DNA of 7,285 nt from Flavobacteriaceae bacterium. Lineage in GTDB: Bacteria > Bacteroidota > Bacteroidia > Flavobacteriales > Flavobacteriaceae. A program made the translations under genes and the position numbers. This document shows, piece by piece, positions 1 to 6,924 of this stretch. How positions within the stretch are numbered: position 1 is the stretch's first letter; each line of letters starts with the position of its first letter. The notes under the pieces were generated by a model. That model was given only the letters and a program-made list of their open reading frames with translations, was not told the DNA's origin and did not search any database. The stretch lies in the NCBI GenBank assembly GCA_015493405.1, contig WGDF01000114.1, positions 1 to 7,285 on the forward strand, in the 5' to 3' direction.

Positions 1-668
1 AAATGAAATGGTACCAATGAAATTTTGAAACCGACGCCTATAAAAATCATAATTAAACCGATTATTTCCAGTAGCGGTAAATGTAAGGCTCCTTTTATCA
101 CATCAAAATTGATACTACCGGCGGTTGCATAAACCAATGAAACGCCAAATAGTAGAATAGCTGATGAAATGGATGCCAGCATAATATATTTAACGCCGGC
201 TTCGACGGAACGATGGTTCCAAAATTCGAAGGCTGTTAAGGCTATAATCGGCATCGTTGATAATTCCAATCCGAGGTAAAACATCAAAAAATCGCCGGCA
301 GACATCATAAAATTTAAACCGAGCAATGAAGCCATAATTAAAATAAAAAACTCCGCTGTGAAATCATAGGGCAACAATTTTTCTTTGATCCAAGTTACGG
401 ATTGTAGCAGAATCATAAAAACGCCAAAGGCTAATATGCCTTTAAACAAATGTACCAAGGGATAGGTTTTAAATGATCCACCAAACAATTCTCCCGATTT
501 AGCAGGTAAAAAGGTTATAAATGTGTAAACCCCAAATAACACCAATGCCAATTGGATCAGATATTTCTTATTTTTTCCGGATAAGAGTATTTCGGCCGAT
601 AACAATATCAAAATAATAAGGGTTAAGGCCCATTCATCTCTCATTAACATTAAACTATCTAAATTCAT
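1..668 (-). CDS. nuoN: NuoN, complex I antiporter-like subunit N (partial, N-terminal 222 residues)
   Basis: This is one of the three Mrp-antiporter-like proton-pumping subunits in the membrane arm of complex I. The gene starts at the ATG at 668 (MNLDSLMLMRDEW) and runs off the left edge in frame, so about half of a usual protein of about 480 residues is visible. Hydrophobic segments follow one another from residue 13 onward. Visible family hallmarks are LGLELSTMP with Glu135 (E. coli Glu133), VEAGVKY with Lys160 (E. coli Lys158) and GVGFKISLVPFH with Lys215 (E. coli Lys217), all expected for a working proton channel. It is the last gene of the canonical nuo order and lies 51 bp downstream of nuoM. 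There is no Shine-Dalgarno motif before the ATG; the preceding bases are AT-rich. I translated it by hand from the raw bases, and the frame is open throughout. The identification is firm; only completeness is unknown. Confidence 0.96.
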   Translation of the reverse strand, partial: MNLDSLMLMRDEWALTLIILILLSAEILLSGKNKKYLIQLALVLFGVYTFITFLPAKSGELFGGSFKTYPLVHLFKGILAFGVFMILLQSVTWIKEKLLPYDFTAEFFILIMASLLGLNFMMSAGDFLMFYLGLELSTMPIIALTAFEFWNHRSVEAGVKYIMLASISSAILLFGVSLVYATAGSINFDVIKGALHLPLLEIIGLIMIFIGVGFKISLVPFH

Positions 669-719
669 ATACGTAATTTTTTATAAGGCACAAAACTTAC
701 TGTTTTGCCGATATCAATA

Positions 720-2213
720 TTATTTGATTAAAGGTTGAATGAAATTGTTGACGCTATCTTGTATAAAATGTAGCCACCAGAATGGCAGTGTTCCAATTAA
801 AGTGATAAATAAAACCAAAATAGCAATCGCGGTTTTTTCATACCAATAAGCTTTGGGTAAATTGGTATATATTTTTGTGGTTGGACCAAAAATCATTCGA
901 CCGGTTAGACGCAACATATAAACAGCTGTCACTACTATGGAAGTTACAGCCAAAGCCGTCAAGACTTGTTTGTATAAATCATTATTTAAGAAACCCCCGA
1001 CAAAAATGTTCATTTCTGCGACAAACCCACTAAATCCGGGTAAGCCTAAATTGGCCAAAGCTGCTATTACGTAAGCCACACTCAAAAAAGGCACAATTCG
1101 CATCATTCCCTTCATCTTGTTGATGTCTCTGACATGCGTTCTGCCGTAAATCATTCCGATCAAGGCAAAAAACAAGGCGGTGATGAAACCATGAGATAAG
1201 GATTGAAGCATAGCACCATCCCAAGCCGTTTTATTAATCATCAGGAGCGCAAATAATACCAATCCCAAGTGACTAACTGAAGAATAAGCGTTGATATATT
1301 TGAGGTCTGTTTGTTGGATGGCAGATAAGGCACCATAAGTTACTCCTGTTACGGCCAAAATTAAAAAGAAATCTTGCCAAAATAAAGCGCCTTGAGGCAT
1401 CAAATACATCGCAAAGCGAAAAATACCATAACCACCCAATTTCATTAAGACGCCGGCGTGCAACATAGAAACTGCAGTAGGGGCAGAGGCATGACCATCG
1501 GGAGACCAAGTATGGAATGGAAATAACGCACCAATAGTTCCAAAGCCTATAAAGGCTAGGGGGTAAAATATTTTTTGCCAATCAACAGGCATCTGTCTGT
1601 GGGCGAGTTCTAAAATATCGAAAGTCGGTGCTTGTCCTCCTGTACCACTGGTAAAATAAATACCTAATAAAGCTACCAATAAAAGTGCAGAGGCGCCCAT
1701 TAACATCAAAGTTAATTTCATAGCGGCATATTCTCTGGGGCCACTCCCCCAAATGCCGATAAGTAAATACATGGGAATAACGGCAATTTCATAAAAGACG
1801 AACATCGTAAACAGATCCAATGAAATAAAGAAGCCGTAAACACCGGTTGCCAAAACGATTAAAGAAATGAAAAATTCTTTTGATAAAGGCGCGATTTTCC
1901 AGGATACAAAGGTGCCTGTTATGACAATTAAAGTCGTTAATAAAATCATCAAGACGGAAACGCCATCAACTCCTATATGATAGTGGGCATTAAATTCGGC
2001 AAACCAGGGAATGTTTTTTTGGAATAACATAATGGCATGATTTCCGCTTTCTCGCGCATGCATATATTGTATGATCAGATTGATTGACATACCCAGTTGC
2101 ACAAACATCCCTATTAATGTAACGATACGCGCTTGTTTTAGATTTTTGGTAAAAAATACCAGAACAAGCACAATCAGTATCGGAACGACTACAAATAAAC
2201 TTAATATATCCAT
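720..2213 (-). CDS. nuoM: NuoM, complex I antiporter-like subunit M
   Basis: This is a 497-residue polytopic membrane protein, close to the usual length of about 500, and a proton-pumping subunit of the complex I membrane arm. Hallmarks are Glu142 in VFYEIAVIPMYLLIG (E. coli Glu144), FPFHTWSPDGHASAPTAVS at about 231-249, Lys258 in HAGVLMKLGGYG (E. coli Lys265), His315 in SSVSHLG, His341 in SLSHGF, and Glu400 in GFVAEMNIF (the Glu that in NuoM replaces the TM12 Lys of NuoL). The oddity is residue 227, which aligns with the TM7 lysine of E. coli (Lys234). It is isoleucine (codon ATT) within GFGTIGALFPFH, and no other lysine lies between residues 214 and 258. An extra histidine, His252, sits in TM8. 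The start at 2213 follows a very A-rich 38-bp spacer after nuoL. The identity is certain. The missing lysine is probably a trait of this NuoM clade rather than an error, because the surrounding sequence is coherent. Confidence 0.98.
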   Translation of the reverse strand: MDILSLFVVVPILIVLVLVFFTKNLKQARIVTLIGMFVQLGMSINLIIQYMHARESGNHAIMLFQKNIPWFAEFNAHYHIGVDGVSVLMILLTTLIVITGTFVSWKIAPLSKEFFISLIVLATGVYGFFISLDLFTMFVFYEIAVIPMYLLIGIWGSGPREYAAMKLTLMLMGASALLLVALLGIYFTSGTGGQAPTFDILELAHRQMPVDWQKIFYPLAFIGFGTIGALFPFHTWSPDGHASAPTAVSMLHAGVLMKLGGYGIFRFAMYLMPQGALFWQDFFLILAVTGVTYGALSAIQQTDLKYINAYSSVSHLGLVLFALLMINKTAWDGAMLQSLSHGFITALFFALIGMIYGRTHVRDINKMKGMMRIVPFLSVAYVIAALANLGLPGFSGFVAEMNIFVGGFLNNDLYKQVLTALAVTSIVVTAVYMLRLTGRMIFGPTTKIYTNLPKAYWYEKTAIAILVLFITLIGTLPFWWLHFIQDSVNNFIQPLIK

Positions 2214-2251
2214 TTTAATTTTTTTATCTTTTAATTTTTTGCTCTTACTTT
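2214..2251 (-). promoter_or_regulatory. A-rich leader of nuoM without Shine-Dalgarno motif
   Basis: The 38 bp between the nuoL stop and the nuoM ATG are mostly A on the coding strand, with several A-runs including one of seven just before the start. No GGAGG-like sequence is present. This matches the A-rich, Shine-Dalgarno-independent initiation regions known in Bacteroidota. It probably acts as the translation-initiation region. Confidence 0.45.
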
Positions 2252-4198
2252 TTATCTGAAATATACAATCAACATAACAATGGCGATGACACCTGATACA
2301 AAATACATCGCATAGTCTTGCATACGACCGGTTTGAATGACTTTAAGTCGTTCGGCAGTTTTTTCGACTGTAACGCCTAATAAATTCATAAATCCATCAA
2401 TGACGTTACGGTCAAACCAAGCAATGGGTTTAGAAATTCTATCAAATACTATTTTATGAGTGATAAATATATATAGTTCATCCATATAGAATTTATGTTT
2501 GGCCCATTGATACCAAACACCCATAGCTGAAGCCACTTTTTTAGGATAATTGGTTTCTTTATAATACATCAAATAAGCTACACCTATACCGGTAAGTCCC
2601 ATTAATATAGAAGCAATAACTAAAGGATCTCCCCATTCTATGGCACTATGAAAAGGCATACGGTCAGCTGAAACCAATTCACTAAAAGGTATAAAGCCTG
2701 AAATGATAGTCATCAAACCCAAGAAAACCATTGCGGTAAGCATAGAATATGGTGCTTCATGGGGTGGATGTTCATAGTGGGTTTGTTTGTTAAAGAATAT
2801 TCTGAAATATAAGCGGAACATGTAAAAAGCAGTTAAGCCTGCTACTAAGAAGCCAATCAGCCAAATAAATTTATTATATTCAAAAGCTGCGGTTAAAATT
2901 TCATCTTTACTAAAAAATCCGGCAAATGGCGGAATGCCTGAAATAGCCAAAGCTGCAATTAAGAATACAGCACTGGATACCGGAAGATATTTATTTAAAC
3001 CGCCCATATCTTTCATAAAATTACTATGAACCGCATGGATAATAGCACCGGCAGTTAAAAAGAGCAAGGCTTTAAACATGGCATGGGTAAACAAGTGAAA
3101 CATCCCTGCCATATAACCCAAACCTTCGTGTCCGCTAAAACCCGAAACGCCAAGTGCCATCATCATATAACCGATTTGCGACATGGTCGAAAAGGCTAAC
3201 ACCCGCTTGATGTCTTCTTGTGTCAAGGCAATAATAGCGGCGAATAGCGCCGAAAATGCACCGACCACCGCAACGACTCTTAGAGCATAGCCATCTTGAA
3301 CGTGAAAATATAAGGGGTACAAACGTGCAACTAAAAAGACACCTGCAACAACCATAGTGGCGGCATGAATCAAAGCAGAGACCGGTGTAGGGCCTTCCAT
3401 AGCATCGGGTAACCAAATATGTAAAGGGAACATAGCCGATTTACCCATACCACCGATATAAACCAAAATTAAAGCCCAAGTAAACACTGACAAGCCCATA
3501 AAACTGGCAATTTGGTGGTGTGCAATCCAGCCTTGAATGGTATTATAGGTAGCGGGACTATTTAAAGTTTCAAAATCAAAACTTTGAGCAAAATAACCAA
3601 TCATTAAGATTCCGATTAAGAAAAACATATCGGCAAAGCGGGTTACTATAAAGGCTTTTTTACTGGCAGAAACGGCTGATGGCTTCTCAAAGTAAAACCC
3701 AATGAGTAGGAATGATGAAACACCAACCAATTCCCAAAAAATGTAAATCATAAAGAGGTTAGAGGACAATACCAATCCCAACATTGAGAATGAGAACAGT
3801 GATAGGTAAGCATAGAAACGACTAAATCCTGTATCGGCATGCATATAACCCAAAGAGTAAATATGAACCATTAATGAAATGGTTGAAACAACAACCAGCA
3901 TCATCACCGAAATGGGATCAATCAAGACACCGAGATCAATGGCCAGTTTGTCTGTGAAATGAATCCAACCTTGTTTGATCATTACGGTTACCGGCTGATA
4001 TTTACCGTTAACCAGGCCTATTTCAAAGAAGTATTTATAAGCAGTATAGAGCGATAAGCCGAAAACTGCGGTTAAACTCGCGGTACCGATATAACCCGAT
4101 AGCGGCTCTTTAATCTTTTTGGCCGTGAAACCCAAAAACAAAAAGGTCAGTAGGGGAATTAAAGGTATGAGATAGATATAACTAAATGCGTTCATCAT
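2252..4198 (-). CDS. nuoL: NuoL, complex I antiporter-like subunit L
   Basis: This is the distal pumping subunit of the membrane arm, 648 residues long, slightly more than the 613 of E. coli. Family motifs occur in order: FWELVGVSSFLLIG with Glu156 (E. coli Glu144), VTRFADMF with Arg187 and Asp190, GGMGKSAMFPLHIWLPDAME with Lys253 (E. coli Lys229), GPTPVSALIHAATM, FTHAMFKALLFL with Lys376 (E. coli Lys342), and SGIPPFAGFFSKDEIL with Lys431 (E. coli Lys399). All channel residues are intact. The C-terminal part (about 555-648, with KFYMDELY, WFDRNVIDG and TGRMQDYA) matches the long lateral helix that runs along NuoM and NuoN, plus the final membrane helix. The protein begins MM, so the start could be 4198 or 4195; the first is given. 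It follows nuoK by 9 bp, with a run of seven A residues just upstream in place of a Shine-Dalgarno motif. Confidence 0.98.
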   Translation of the reverse strand: MMNAFSYIYLIPLIPLLTFLFLGFTAKKIKEPLSGYIGTASLTAVFGLSLYTAYKYFFEIGLVNGKYQPVTVMIKQGWIHFTDKLAIDLGVLIDPISVMMLVVVSTISLMVHIYSLGYMHADTGFSRFYAYLSLFSFSMLGLVLSSNLFMIYIFWELVGVSSFLLIGFYFEKPSAVSASKKAFIVTRFADMFFLIGILMIGYFAQSFDFETLNSPATYNTIQGWIAHHQIASFMGLSVFTWALILVYIGGMGKSAMFPLHIWLPDAMEGPTPVSALIHAATMVVAGVFLVARLYPLYFHVQDGYALRVVAVVGAFSALFAAIIALTQEDIKRVLAFSTMSQIGYMMMALGVSGFSGHEGLGYMAGMFHLFTHAMFKALLFLTAGAIIHAVHSNFMKDMGGLNKYLPVSSAVFLIAALAISGIPPFAGFFSKDEILTAAFEYNKFIWLIGFLVAGLTAFYMFRLYFRIFFNKQTHYEHPPHEAPYSMLTAMVFLGLMTIISGFIPFSELVSADRMPFHSAIEWGDPLVIASILMGLTGIGVAYLMYYKETNYPKKVASAMGVWYQWAKHKFYMDELYIFITHKIVFDRISKPIAWFDRNVIDGFMNLLGVTVEKTAERLKVIQTGRMQDYAMYFVSGVIAIVMLIVYFR

Positions 4199-4209
4199 AA
4201 TATTTTTTT
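4199..4209 (-). promoter_or_regulatory. A-rich leader of nuoL
   Basis: On the coding strand the nuoK TAA stop runs directly into seven consecutive A residues, then TATT and the ATG. There is no purine-rich GGAG motif. It is the same start style as nuoM and nuoH, and was used to choose the first of the two Met codons. Confidence 0.4.
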
Positions 4210-4525
4210 AATATTTTAATTCTTCAACTTCTTTGACATCAACGGTTACCGTCAGTCTATATAGATGCAAGATAATAGCCAGAGCTAACGCCGTTTCTGC
4301 GGCAGCCAGAGCTATAATAAACAATGAGAAAATTTGTCCTTGCAAAATATTTGGCGATAAGTATTTATTTATAGCTACAAAATTTATAGCTTCCGCATTG
4401 ACCATTAATTCCAATGACATCAGCATGGCTATTAAATTGGTACGGGTCAAAAAACCATAAATGCCTATAAAAAACAGGATGGTGGTTAATGACATAATTT
4501 CTATTAAACTAACTCCTTCAATCAT
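4208..4525 (-). CDS. nuoK: NuoK, complex I membrane subunit K (ND4L)
   Basis: This small membrane protein of 105 residues (E. coli 100) has three predicted membrane helices and forms part of the proton-translocation path between NuoJ and NuoN. The two buried glutamates of the family are present: Glu39 in MLMSLELMVNAEAINF (E. coli Glu36) and Glu77 in ALAAAETALALAI (E. coli Glu72). The N-terminal helix ends in the usual GIYGFLTRTNLIAML. The C-terminus (about 92-105) is charged and cytoplasmic-like, ending EELKY. The ATG lies 3 bp after the nuoJ TAG stop, which suggests translational coupling. The small size and both glutamates leave no plausible alternative. Confidence 0.98.
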   Translation of the reverse strand: MIEGVSLIEIMSLTTILFFIGIYGFLTRTNLIAMLMSLELMVNAEAINFVAINKYLSPNILQGQIFSLFIIALAAAETALALAIILHLYRLTVTVDVKEVEELKY

Positions 4526-4528
4526 AAT

Positions 4529-5056
4529 CTAATTTTTTTCTGAATTAACAAGTTTTTTTGCTTTAGCTATAACTATGGCGGCTATCATTACAGCCAATAG
4601 TAAGATAGAGATAACCTCAAAAGGTAAGACGTAACCGCCGGCTTTATAAGATAATAACTTCTCACCCACTTGTTCAACATTTGTAACGGTTGCTTCATGA
4701 GTTTGACTGATACCTTGGTAAGAAAAAATGGCATAAATGGCCAAACCGGCTGTTCCAATTGCAATAATAAAAGGTAAAATTTTCCTTTTCCAAGAGATAT
4801 TTCGCATAGGTTTACCAATATTATCTGTCATCATAACGGCATAGATGAATAAAACCATAATACCACCGGCATAGACTGAGAGTTGTACGGCACCCATAAA
4901 GTCGTATTCCATCATAAAATATAAACCCGATACTGCAACCAGCACAAAAAGCAAGTACATAGTAGCCCGATATAATTTATTGCTGGTAACACTTAAAATG
5001 GCAAAAATTATAATAATTGCTGATAAAATATAAAACATTATTTTTTCCATAATCAT
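4529..5056 (-). CDS. nuoJ: NuoJ, complex I membrane subunit J (ND6)
   Basis: This is a 175-residue membrane subunit next to NuoH and NuoK (E. coli 184). The diagnostic third helix, which forms a pi-bulge in known structures and gates the coupling path, reads VYAGGIMVLFIYAVMM at about 61-76. The last helix has the family pattern YVLPFEVISILLLAVM at about 142-157. A polar loop at about 112-138 joins helices 4 and 5. The gene abuts nuoI exactly: the nuoI TAG stop is followed at once by the ATG at 5056. The protein begins MIMEKIM, so initiation at the second Met (5050) is also possible; the first is kept because it abuts the upstream stop. Overall length and motifs fit NuoJ well. Confidence 0.97.
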   Translation of the reverse strand: MIMEKIMFYILSAIIIIFAILSVTSNKLYRATMYLLFVLVAVSGLYFMMEYDFMGAVQLSVYAGGIMVLFIYAVMMTDNIGKPMRNISWKRKILPFIIAIGTAGLAIYAIFSYQGISQTHEATVTNVEQVGEKLLSYKAGGYVLPFEVISILLLAVMIAAIVIAKAKKLVNSEKN

Positions 5057-5536
5057 CTATTCTTCAACACCCGACATTAATTTAGAGCCGGGTTTATTTA
5101 ATACTTTGGTTAATTGTGAACGATCATAAGTCGAATTGTGAAAATTTGTTGACCACATAATAGCATTGGTAGGACAAGCCTGAATGCATAAATTACACAT
5201 AGTGCACATACTCAAATGATAAATATGTTTGTCTATCTTTTTGACTTTTTTTCCGGTTTCTTCATTGAGTACGCGGTCCCAAATAATTTCTATTGAACCG
5301 TTGGGGCAAGCAATTTCACAAGCTTGACAGCCGGTGCATCGGTGTTCATTGTTTTCGTTGTGCCACATAACCACTTCTCCTTTGAAGCGATCCATTACAA
5401 TAGCAGGCTCTTCCGGATATTGGCGCGTAATTGTATATTTACGACCTATGACAGATGGAAAGAAATAACCGCCGGTTATTTTCATGCCGGTTAATAAAGT
5501 TTTAACGCCCCCGATAATATCTCCTATATAACTCAT
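5057..5536 (-). CDS. nuoI: NuoI, complex I 2x[4Fe-4S] ferredoxin-like subunit
   Basis: This subunit carries iron-sulfur clusters N6a and N6b, which pass electrons along the peripheral arm to N2 near the quinone site. At 159 residues it has normal family length. Two complete 4Fe-4S motifs are visible: Cys67-Cys70-Cys73 with Cys77 (CTGCQACEIACP), and Cys111-Cys114-Cys117 with Cys121 (CTMCNLCIQACP). The N-terminal region (GVKTLLTGMKITGGYFFP, about 10-27) fits the amphipathic helix that anchors NuoI on NuoH. There is no extra cysteine and no large C-terminal extension of the sort that might add a further electron-input domain. It starts 2 bp after the nuoH stop and abuts nuoJ, consistent with tight co-translation. 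Confidence 0.98.
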   Translation of the reverse strand: MSYIGDIIGGVKTLLTGMKITGGYFFPSVIGRKYTITRQYPEEPAIVMDRFKGEVVMWHNENNEHRCTGCQACEIACPNGSIEIIWDRVLNEETGKKVKKIDKHIYHLSMCTMCNLCIQACPTNAIMWSTNFHNSTYDRSQLTKVLNKPGSKLMSGVEE

Positions 5537-5538
5537 AA

Positions 5539-6615
5539 TTAAAATCTTACTAATAAATTAAAATAAACAACAACAGCCATTAATATGATATTTAGTAATC
5601 CAATAGGCAATAAATATTTCCATTCTAAAGTCAGCAATTGATCAATTCTTAAACGTGGAAAAGTCCATCGGAACCACATCATAAAAAAGATCATAACAGA
5701 TACCTTTAAGAAAAACCAAATGACGCCCCAAAGCGGTTGCCAAGCCAAGCTGTCTGTTAAATGAAAGGGAGCCAACCAACCACCGAAAAACAAGGTAACA
5801 GCGACGGCGGAGATGATAAACATATTGATGAATTCTGCCAAGAAAAAATAAGCAAAGCCCATACCCGAATATTCAGAGTGATAGCCGGCACCCAATTCAG
5901 CTTCACCTTCAGGCAAATCAAATGGTGTACGGTTACTTTCTGCTGTTCCGGCAATCACAAAAATAATGAAAGCTATAAGTGCCGGAATGTGTCCTTTGAT
6001 GATAAACCAAGTCCCTTGTTGTGCTTCTACAATACCCGACATACGCAAGGTGCCGGCCATTAATATAATAGTCAATATAGCTAAGCCCGATGAGAGTTCA
6101 TAGCTGATCATTTGCAATCCGCTACGCATTCCGCCGATTAAAGAATATTTATTATTACTGCCCCAACCACCGAAAATTATACTCAACACGCCTACAGATG
6201 AAATGGCTGAGATAAAAAAGATGCCGATATTCAAATCATAAGCCTGAATACCTTTGCCAAAAGGAATAACGGATAGTGCTACTAAAGATGCGACAATAAC
6301 CAAATAATAGGCTGTATGATACAAGAGATTATCTTTGCGATTGGTACCAAAAATTTCTTTAGAAACTAATTTTAAGGCATCAGCTATGGTTTGTAATAAG
6401 CCCCAAGGGCCAACTCGATTTGGGCCCAATCTCAATTGAAAAAATGCTGCAACGCGCCGCTCTATATAGACCAAGAGCAAACCGGCTACTGCAAAAAATG
6501 CCAAGTACAAGGCCGCTATAACCACATAAGCTAAAATTTGACCTCCTAATCCCATATGTTCAGACATATATGAAACAAACTGGGCAAAATAATTTGTAGT
6601 ATTTGTTAATATCAT
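5539..6615 (-). CDS. nuoH: NuoH, complex I membrane-arm junction subunit H (ND1)
   Basis: This subunit forms the membrane side of the quinone chamber and joins the peripheral arm to the membrane arm. It has 358 residues, longer than the 325 of E. coli, mostly through extra N-terminal sequence. Signature regions are IERRVAAFFQLRLGPNRVGP (about 51-70), QTIADALKLVSKE (75-87), GGWGSNNKYSLIGGMRSG (149-166) and AESNRTPFDLPEGEAE followed by LGAGYHSEYSG (225-251). Glu236, Glu238, Glu240 and Glu248 match E. coli Glu216, 218, 220 and 228. About eight membrane segments are visible. The start at 6615 is preceded by an AT-rich leader with a run of seven A residues; Met18 and Met21 are later in-frame alternatives, but the given start is preferred for its leader. 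It is the first gene after the 339-bp repeat-rich gap, where nuoE, nuoF and nuoG would normally lie. Confidence 0.98.
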   Translation of the reverse strand: MILTNTTNYFAQFVSYMSEHMGLGGQILAYVVIAALYLAFFAVAGLLLVYIERRVAAFFQLRLGPNRVGPWGLLQTIADALKLVSKEIFGTNRKDNLLYHTAYYLVIVASLVALSVIPFGKGIQAYDLNIGIFFISAISSVGVLSIIFGGWGSNNKYSLIGGMRSGLQMISYELSSGLAILTIILMAGTLRMSGIVEAQQGTWFIIKGHIPALIAFIIFVIAGTAESNRTPFDLPEGEAELGAGYHSEYSGMGFAYFFLAEFINMFIISAVAVTLFFGGWLAPFHLTDSLAWQPLWGVIWFFLKVSVMIFFMMWFRWTFPRLRIDQLLTLEWKYLLPIGLLNIILMAVVVYFNLLVRF

Positions 6616-6640
6616 TTCAATGTTTTTTTATTTTATTTGA
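6616..6640 (-). promoter_or_regulatory. A-rich leader of nuoH
   Basis: Upstream of the nuoH ATG the coding strand reads TAAAATAAAAAAACATTGAA, an A-rich stretch with no Shine-Dalgarno motif. It supports the start at 6615 over the later Met18 and Met21. A separate promoter for nuoH is not visible. Confidence 0.4.
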
Positions 6641-6662
6641 TAACATTATTAATGTACTCTAT

Positions 6663-6714
6663 TGTCATTCCGACAGAGATTTCTCCTCTCCTACGTCTTT
6701 CGTTCAAAATGACA
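6663..6714. repeat. Short interspersed palindromic repeat, copy A
   Basis: This 52-bp unit is bounded by the inverted 7-mers TGTCATT (6663-6669) and AATGACA (6708-6714). Inside it has AGATTTCTC (6677-6685). Copy B at 6879-6924 shares AGATTTCTC and the ending AAATGACA in the same order, so the two are diverged direct copies. From memory, elements with TGTCATTTCGAC and GAGAAATCTC cores are widespread in intergenic regions of Bacteroidota; this has not been checked by search. It resembles a REP- or MITE-like non-autonomous element. Confidence 0.65.
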
Positions 6715-6731
6715 CATATATCATTTTGAAC
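6702..6731. repeat. Perfect 11-bp inverted repeat
   Basis: GTTCAAAATGA (6702-6712) and TCATTTTGAAC (6721-6731) are exact reverse complements around an 8-base loop. The left arm overlaps the right end of repeat copy A, so the right arm may be the start of a further inverted partial copy. There is no T-run after it in the operon direction, so it is not a terminator; it could form an mRNA hairpin in the nuoD-nuoH transcript. Confidence 0.7.
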
Positions 6732-6745
6732 ATTTTATTATTATT

Positions 6746-6761
6746 CTGTCAGTCCTGACAG
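6746..6761. repeat. Short palindrome CTGTCAG-TC-CTGACAG
   Basis: Two exact 7-bp inverted arms flank two central bases. On the plus strand it is followed by GCTTTTTAT, giving a weak terminator-like look against antisense transcription. On the operon strand it is followed by AATAATAAT and has no U-run. With the next palindrome it forms a pair of hairpins built on similar CCTG/CAGG elements. Confidence 0.55.
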
Positions 6762-6775
6762 GCTTTTTATCTCTC

Positions 6776-6806
6776 GACCTGGTAGGTTTTTAAAACCTGC
6801 TAGGTC
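6776..6806. repeat. 15-bp imperfect palindrome with AGGTTTTTAAAACCT core
   Basis: GACCTGGTAGGTTTT (6776-6790) and AAAACCTGCTAGGTC (6792-6806) are inverted around a single T. The two mismatches are both G-U wobbles in plus-strand RNA, but A-C mismatches in minus-strand RNA. I recall very similar ACCTGxxAGGTTTTxAAAACCTxxCAGGTCT palindromes as a common intergenic repeat of Bacteroidota, which supports the lineage guess; this is from memory. Confidence 0.7.
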
Positions 6807-6847
6807 TTGTGTTTGTTTTTATTATTTCAATTTCCACTTTTGTCGGG

Positions 6848-6888
6848 CGAGAAATCTCATTATTTATTTCAGTTTTTTAGATTTCTCG
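6848..6888. repeat. Perfect 10-bp inverted repeat (CGAGAAATCT / AGATTTCTCG)
   Basis: Exact arms at 6848-6857 and 6879-6888 surround a 21-base AT-rich spacer. The right arm is the beginning of repeat copy B, and the left arm with the preceding TGTCGGG looks like an inverted partial copy of the same element. This gives a long-stem structure of the sort expected of a paired palindromic repeat. Confidence 0.7.
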
Positions 6889-6924
6889 TCGCTTGTCGTG
6901 CTTTCTTACTTTGTCGAAATGACA
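6879..6924. repeat. Short interspersed palindromic repeat, copy B
   Basis: This unit runs from AGATTTCTCG to GTCGAAATGACA and is a longer, diverged direct copy of the element in copy A. Its final GTCGAAATGACA (6913-6924) is also an 11-of-12 inverted match to TGTCATTCCGAC at 6663-6674, so the whole 6663-6924 block is framed by inverted ends. Confidence 0.65.

Noticed and set aside
669..719. Possible Bacteroidota-type -7 promoter box (TAAGTTTT) before nuoN
   Set aside because: It only approximates TAnnTTTG, and no TTTG at the -33 position is present; nuoN is better explained as part of the operon.
3135..3416. A 93-codon minus-strand frame inside nuoL in another register
   Set aside because: It overlaps the most conserved part of nuoL (the IWLPDAMEGPTPVSALIH block and following helices) and is rich in Cys and Arg, typical of an out-of-frame reading.
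5464..5480. Perfect 8-bp palindrome AATAACCG-C-CGGTTATT
   Set aside because: It lies in the coding sequence of nuoI (residues ITGGYF), is a single short case, and fits codon constraints by chance.
5761..6063. A 100-codon plus-strand open frame opposite nuoH
   Set aside because: It lies wholly inside nuoH, which has strong family motifs in its own frame; it is an antisense shadow.
6746..6770. Intrinsic terminator on the plus strand (palindrome followed by GCTTTTTAT)
   Set aside because: No plus-strand gene precedes it, the stem is short, and it belongs to a cluster of palindromic repeats; it would not act on the operon strand.
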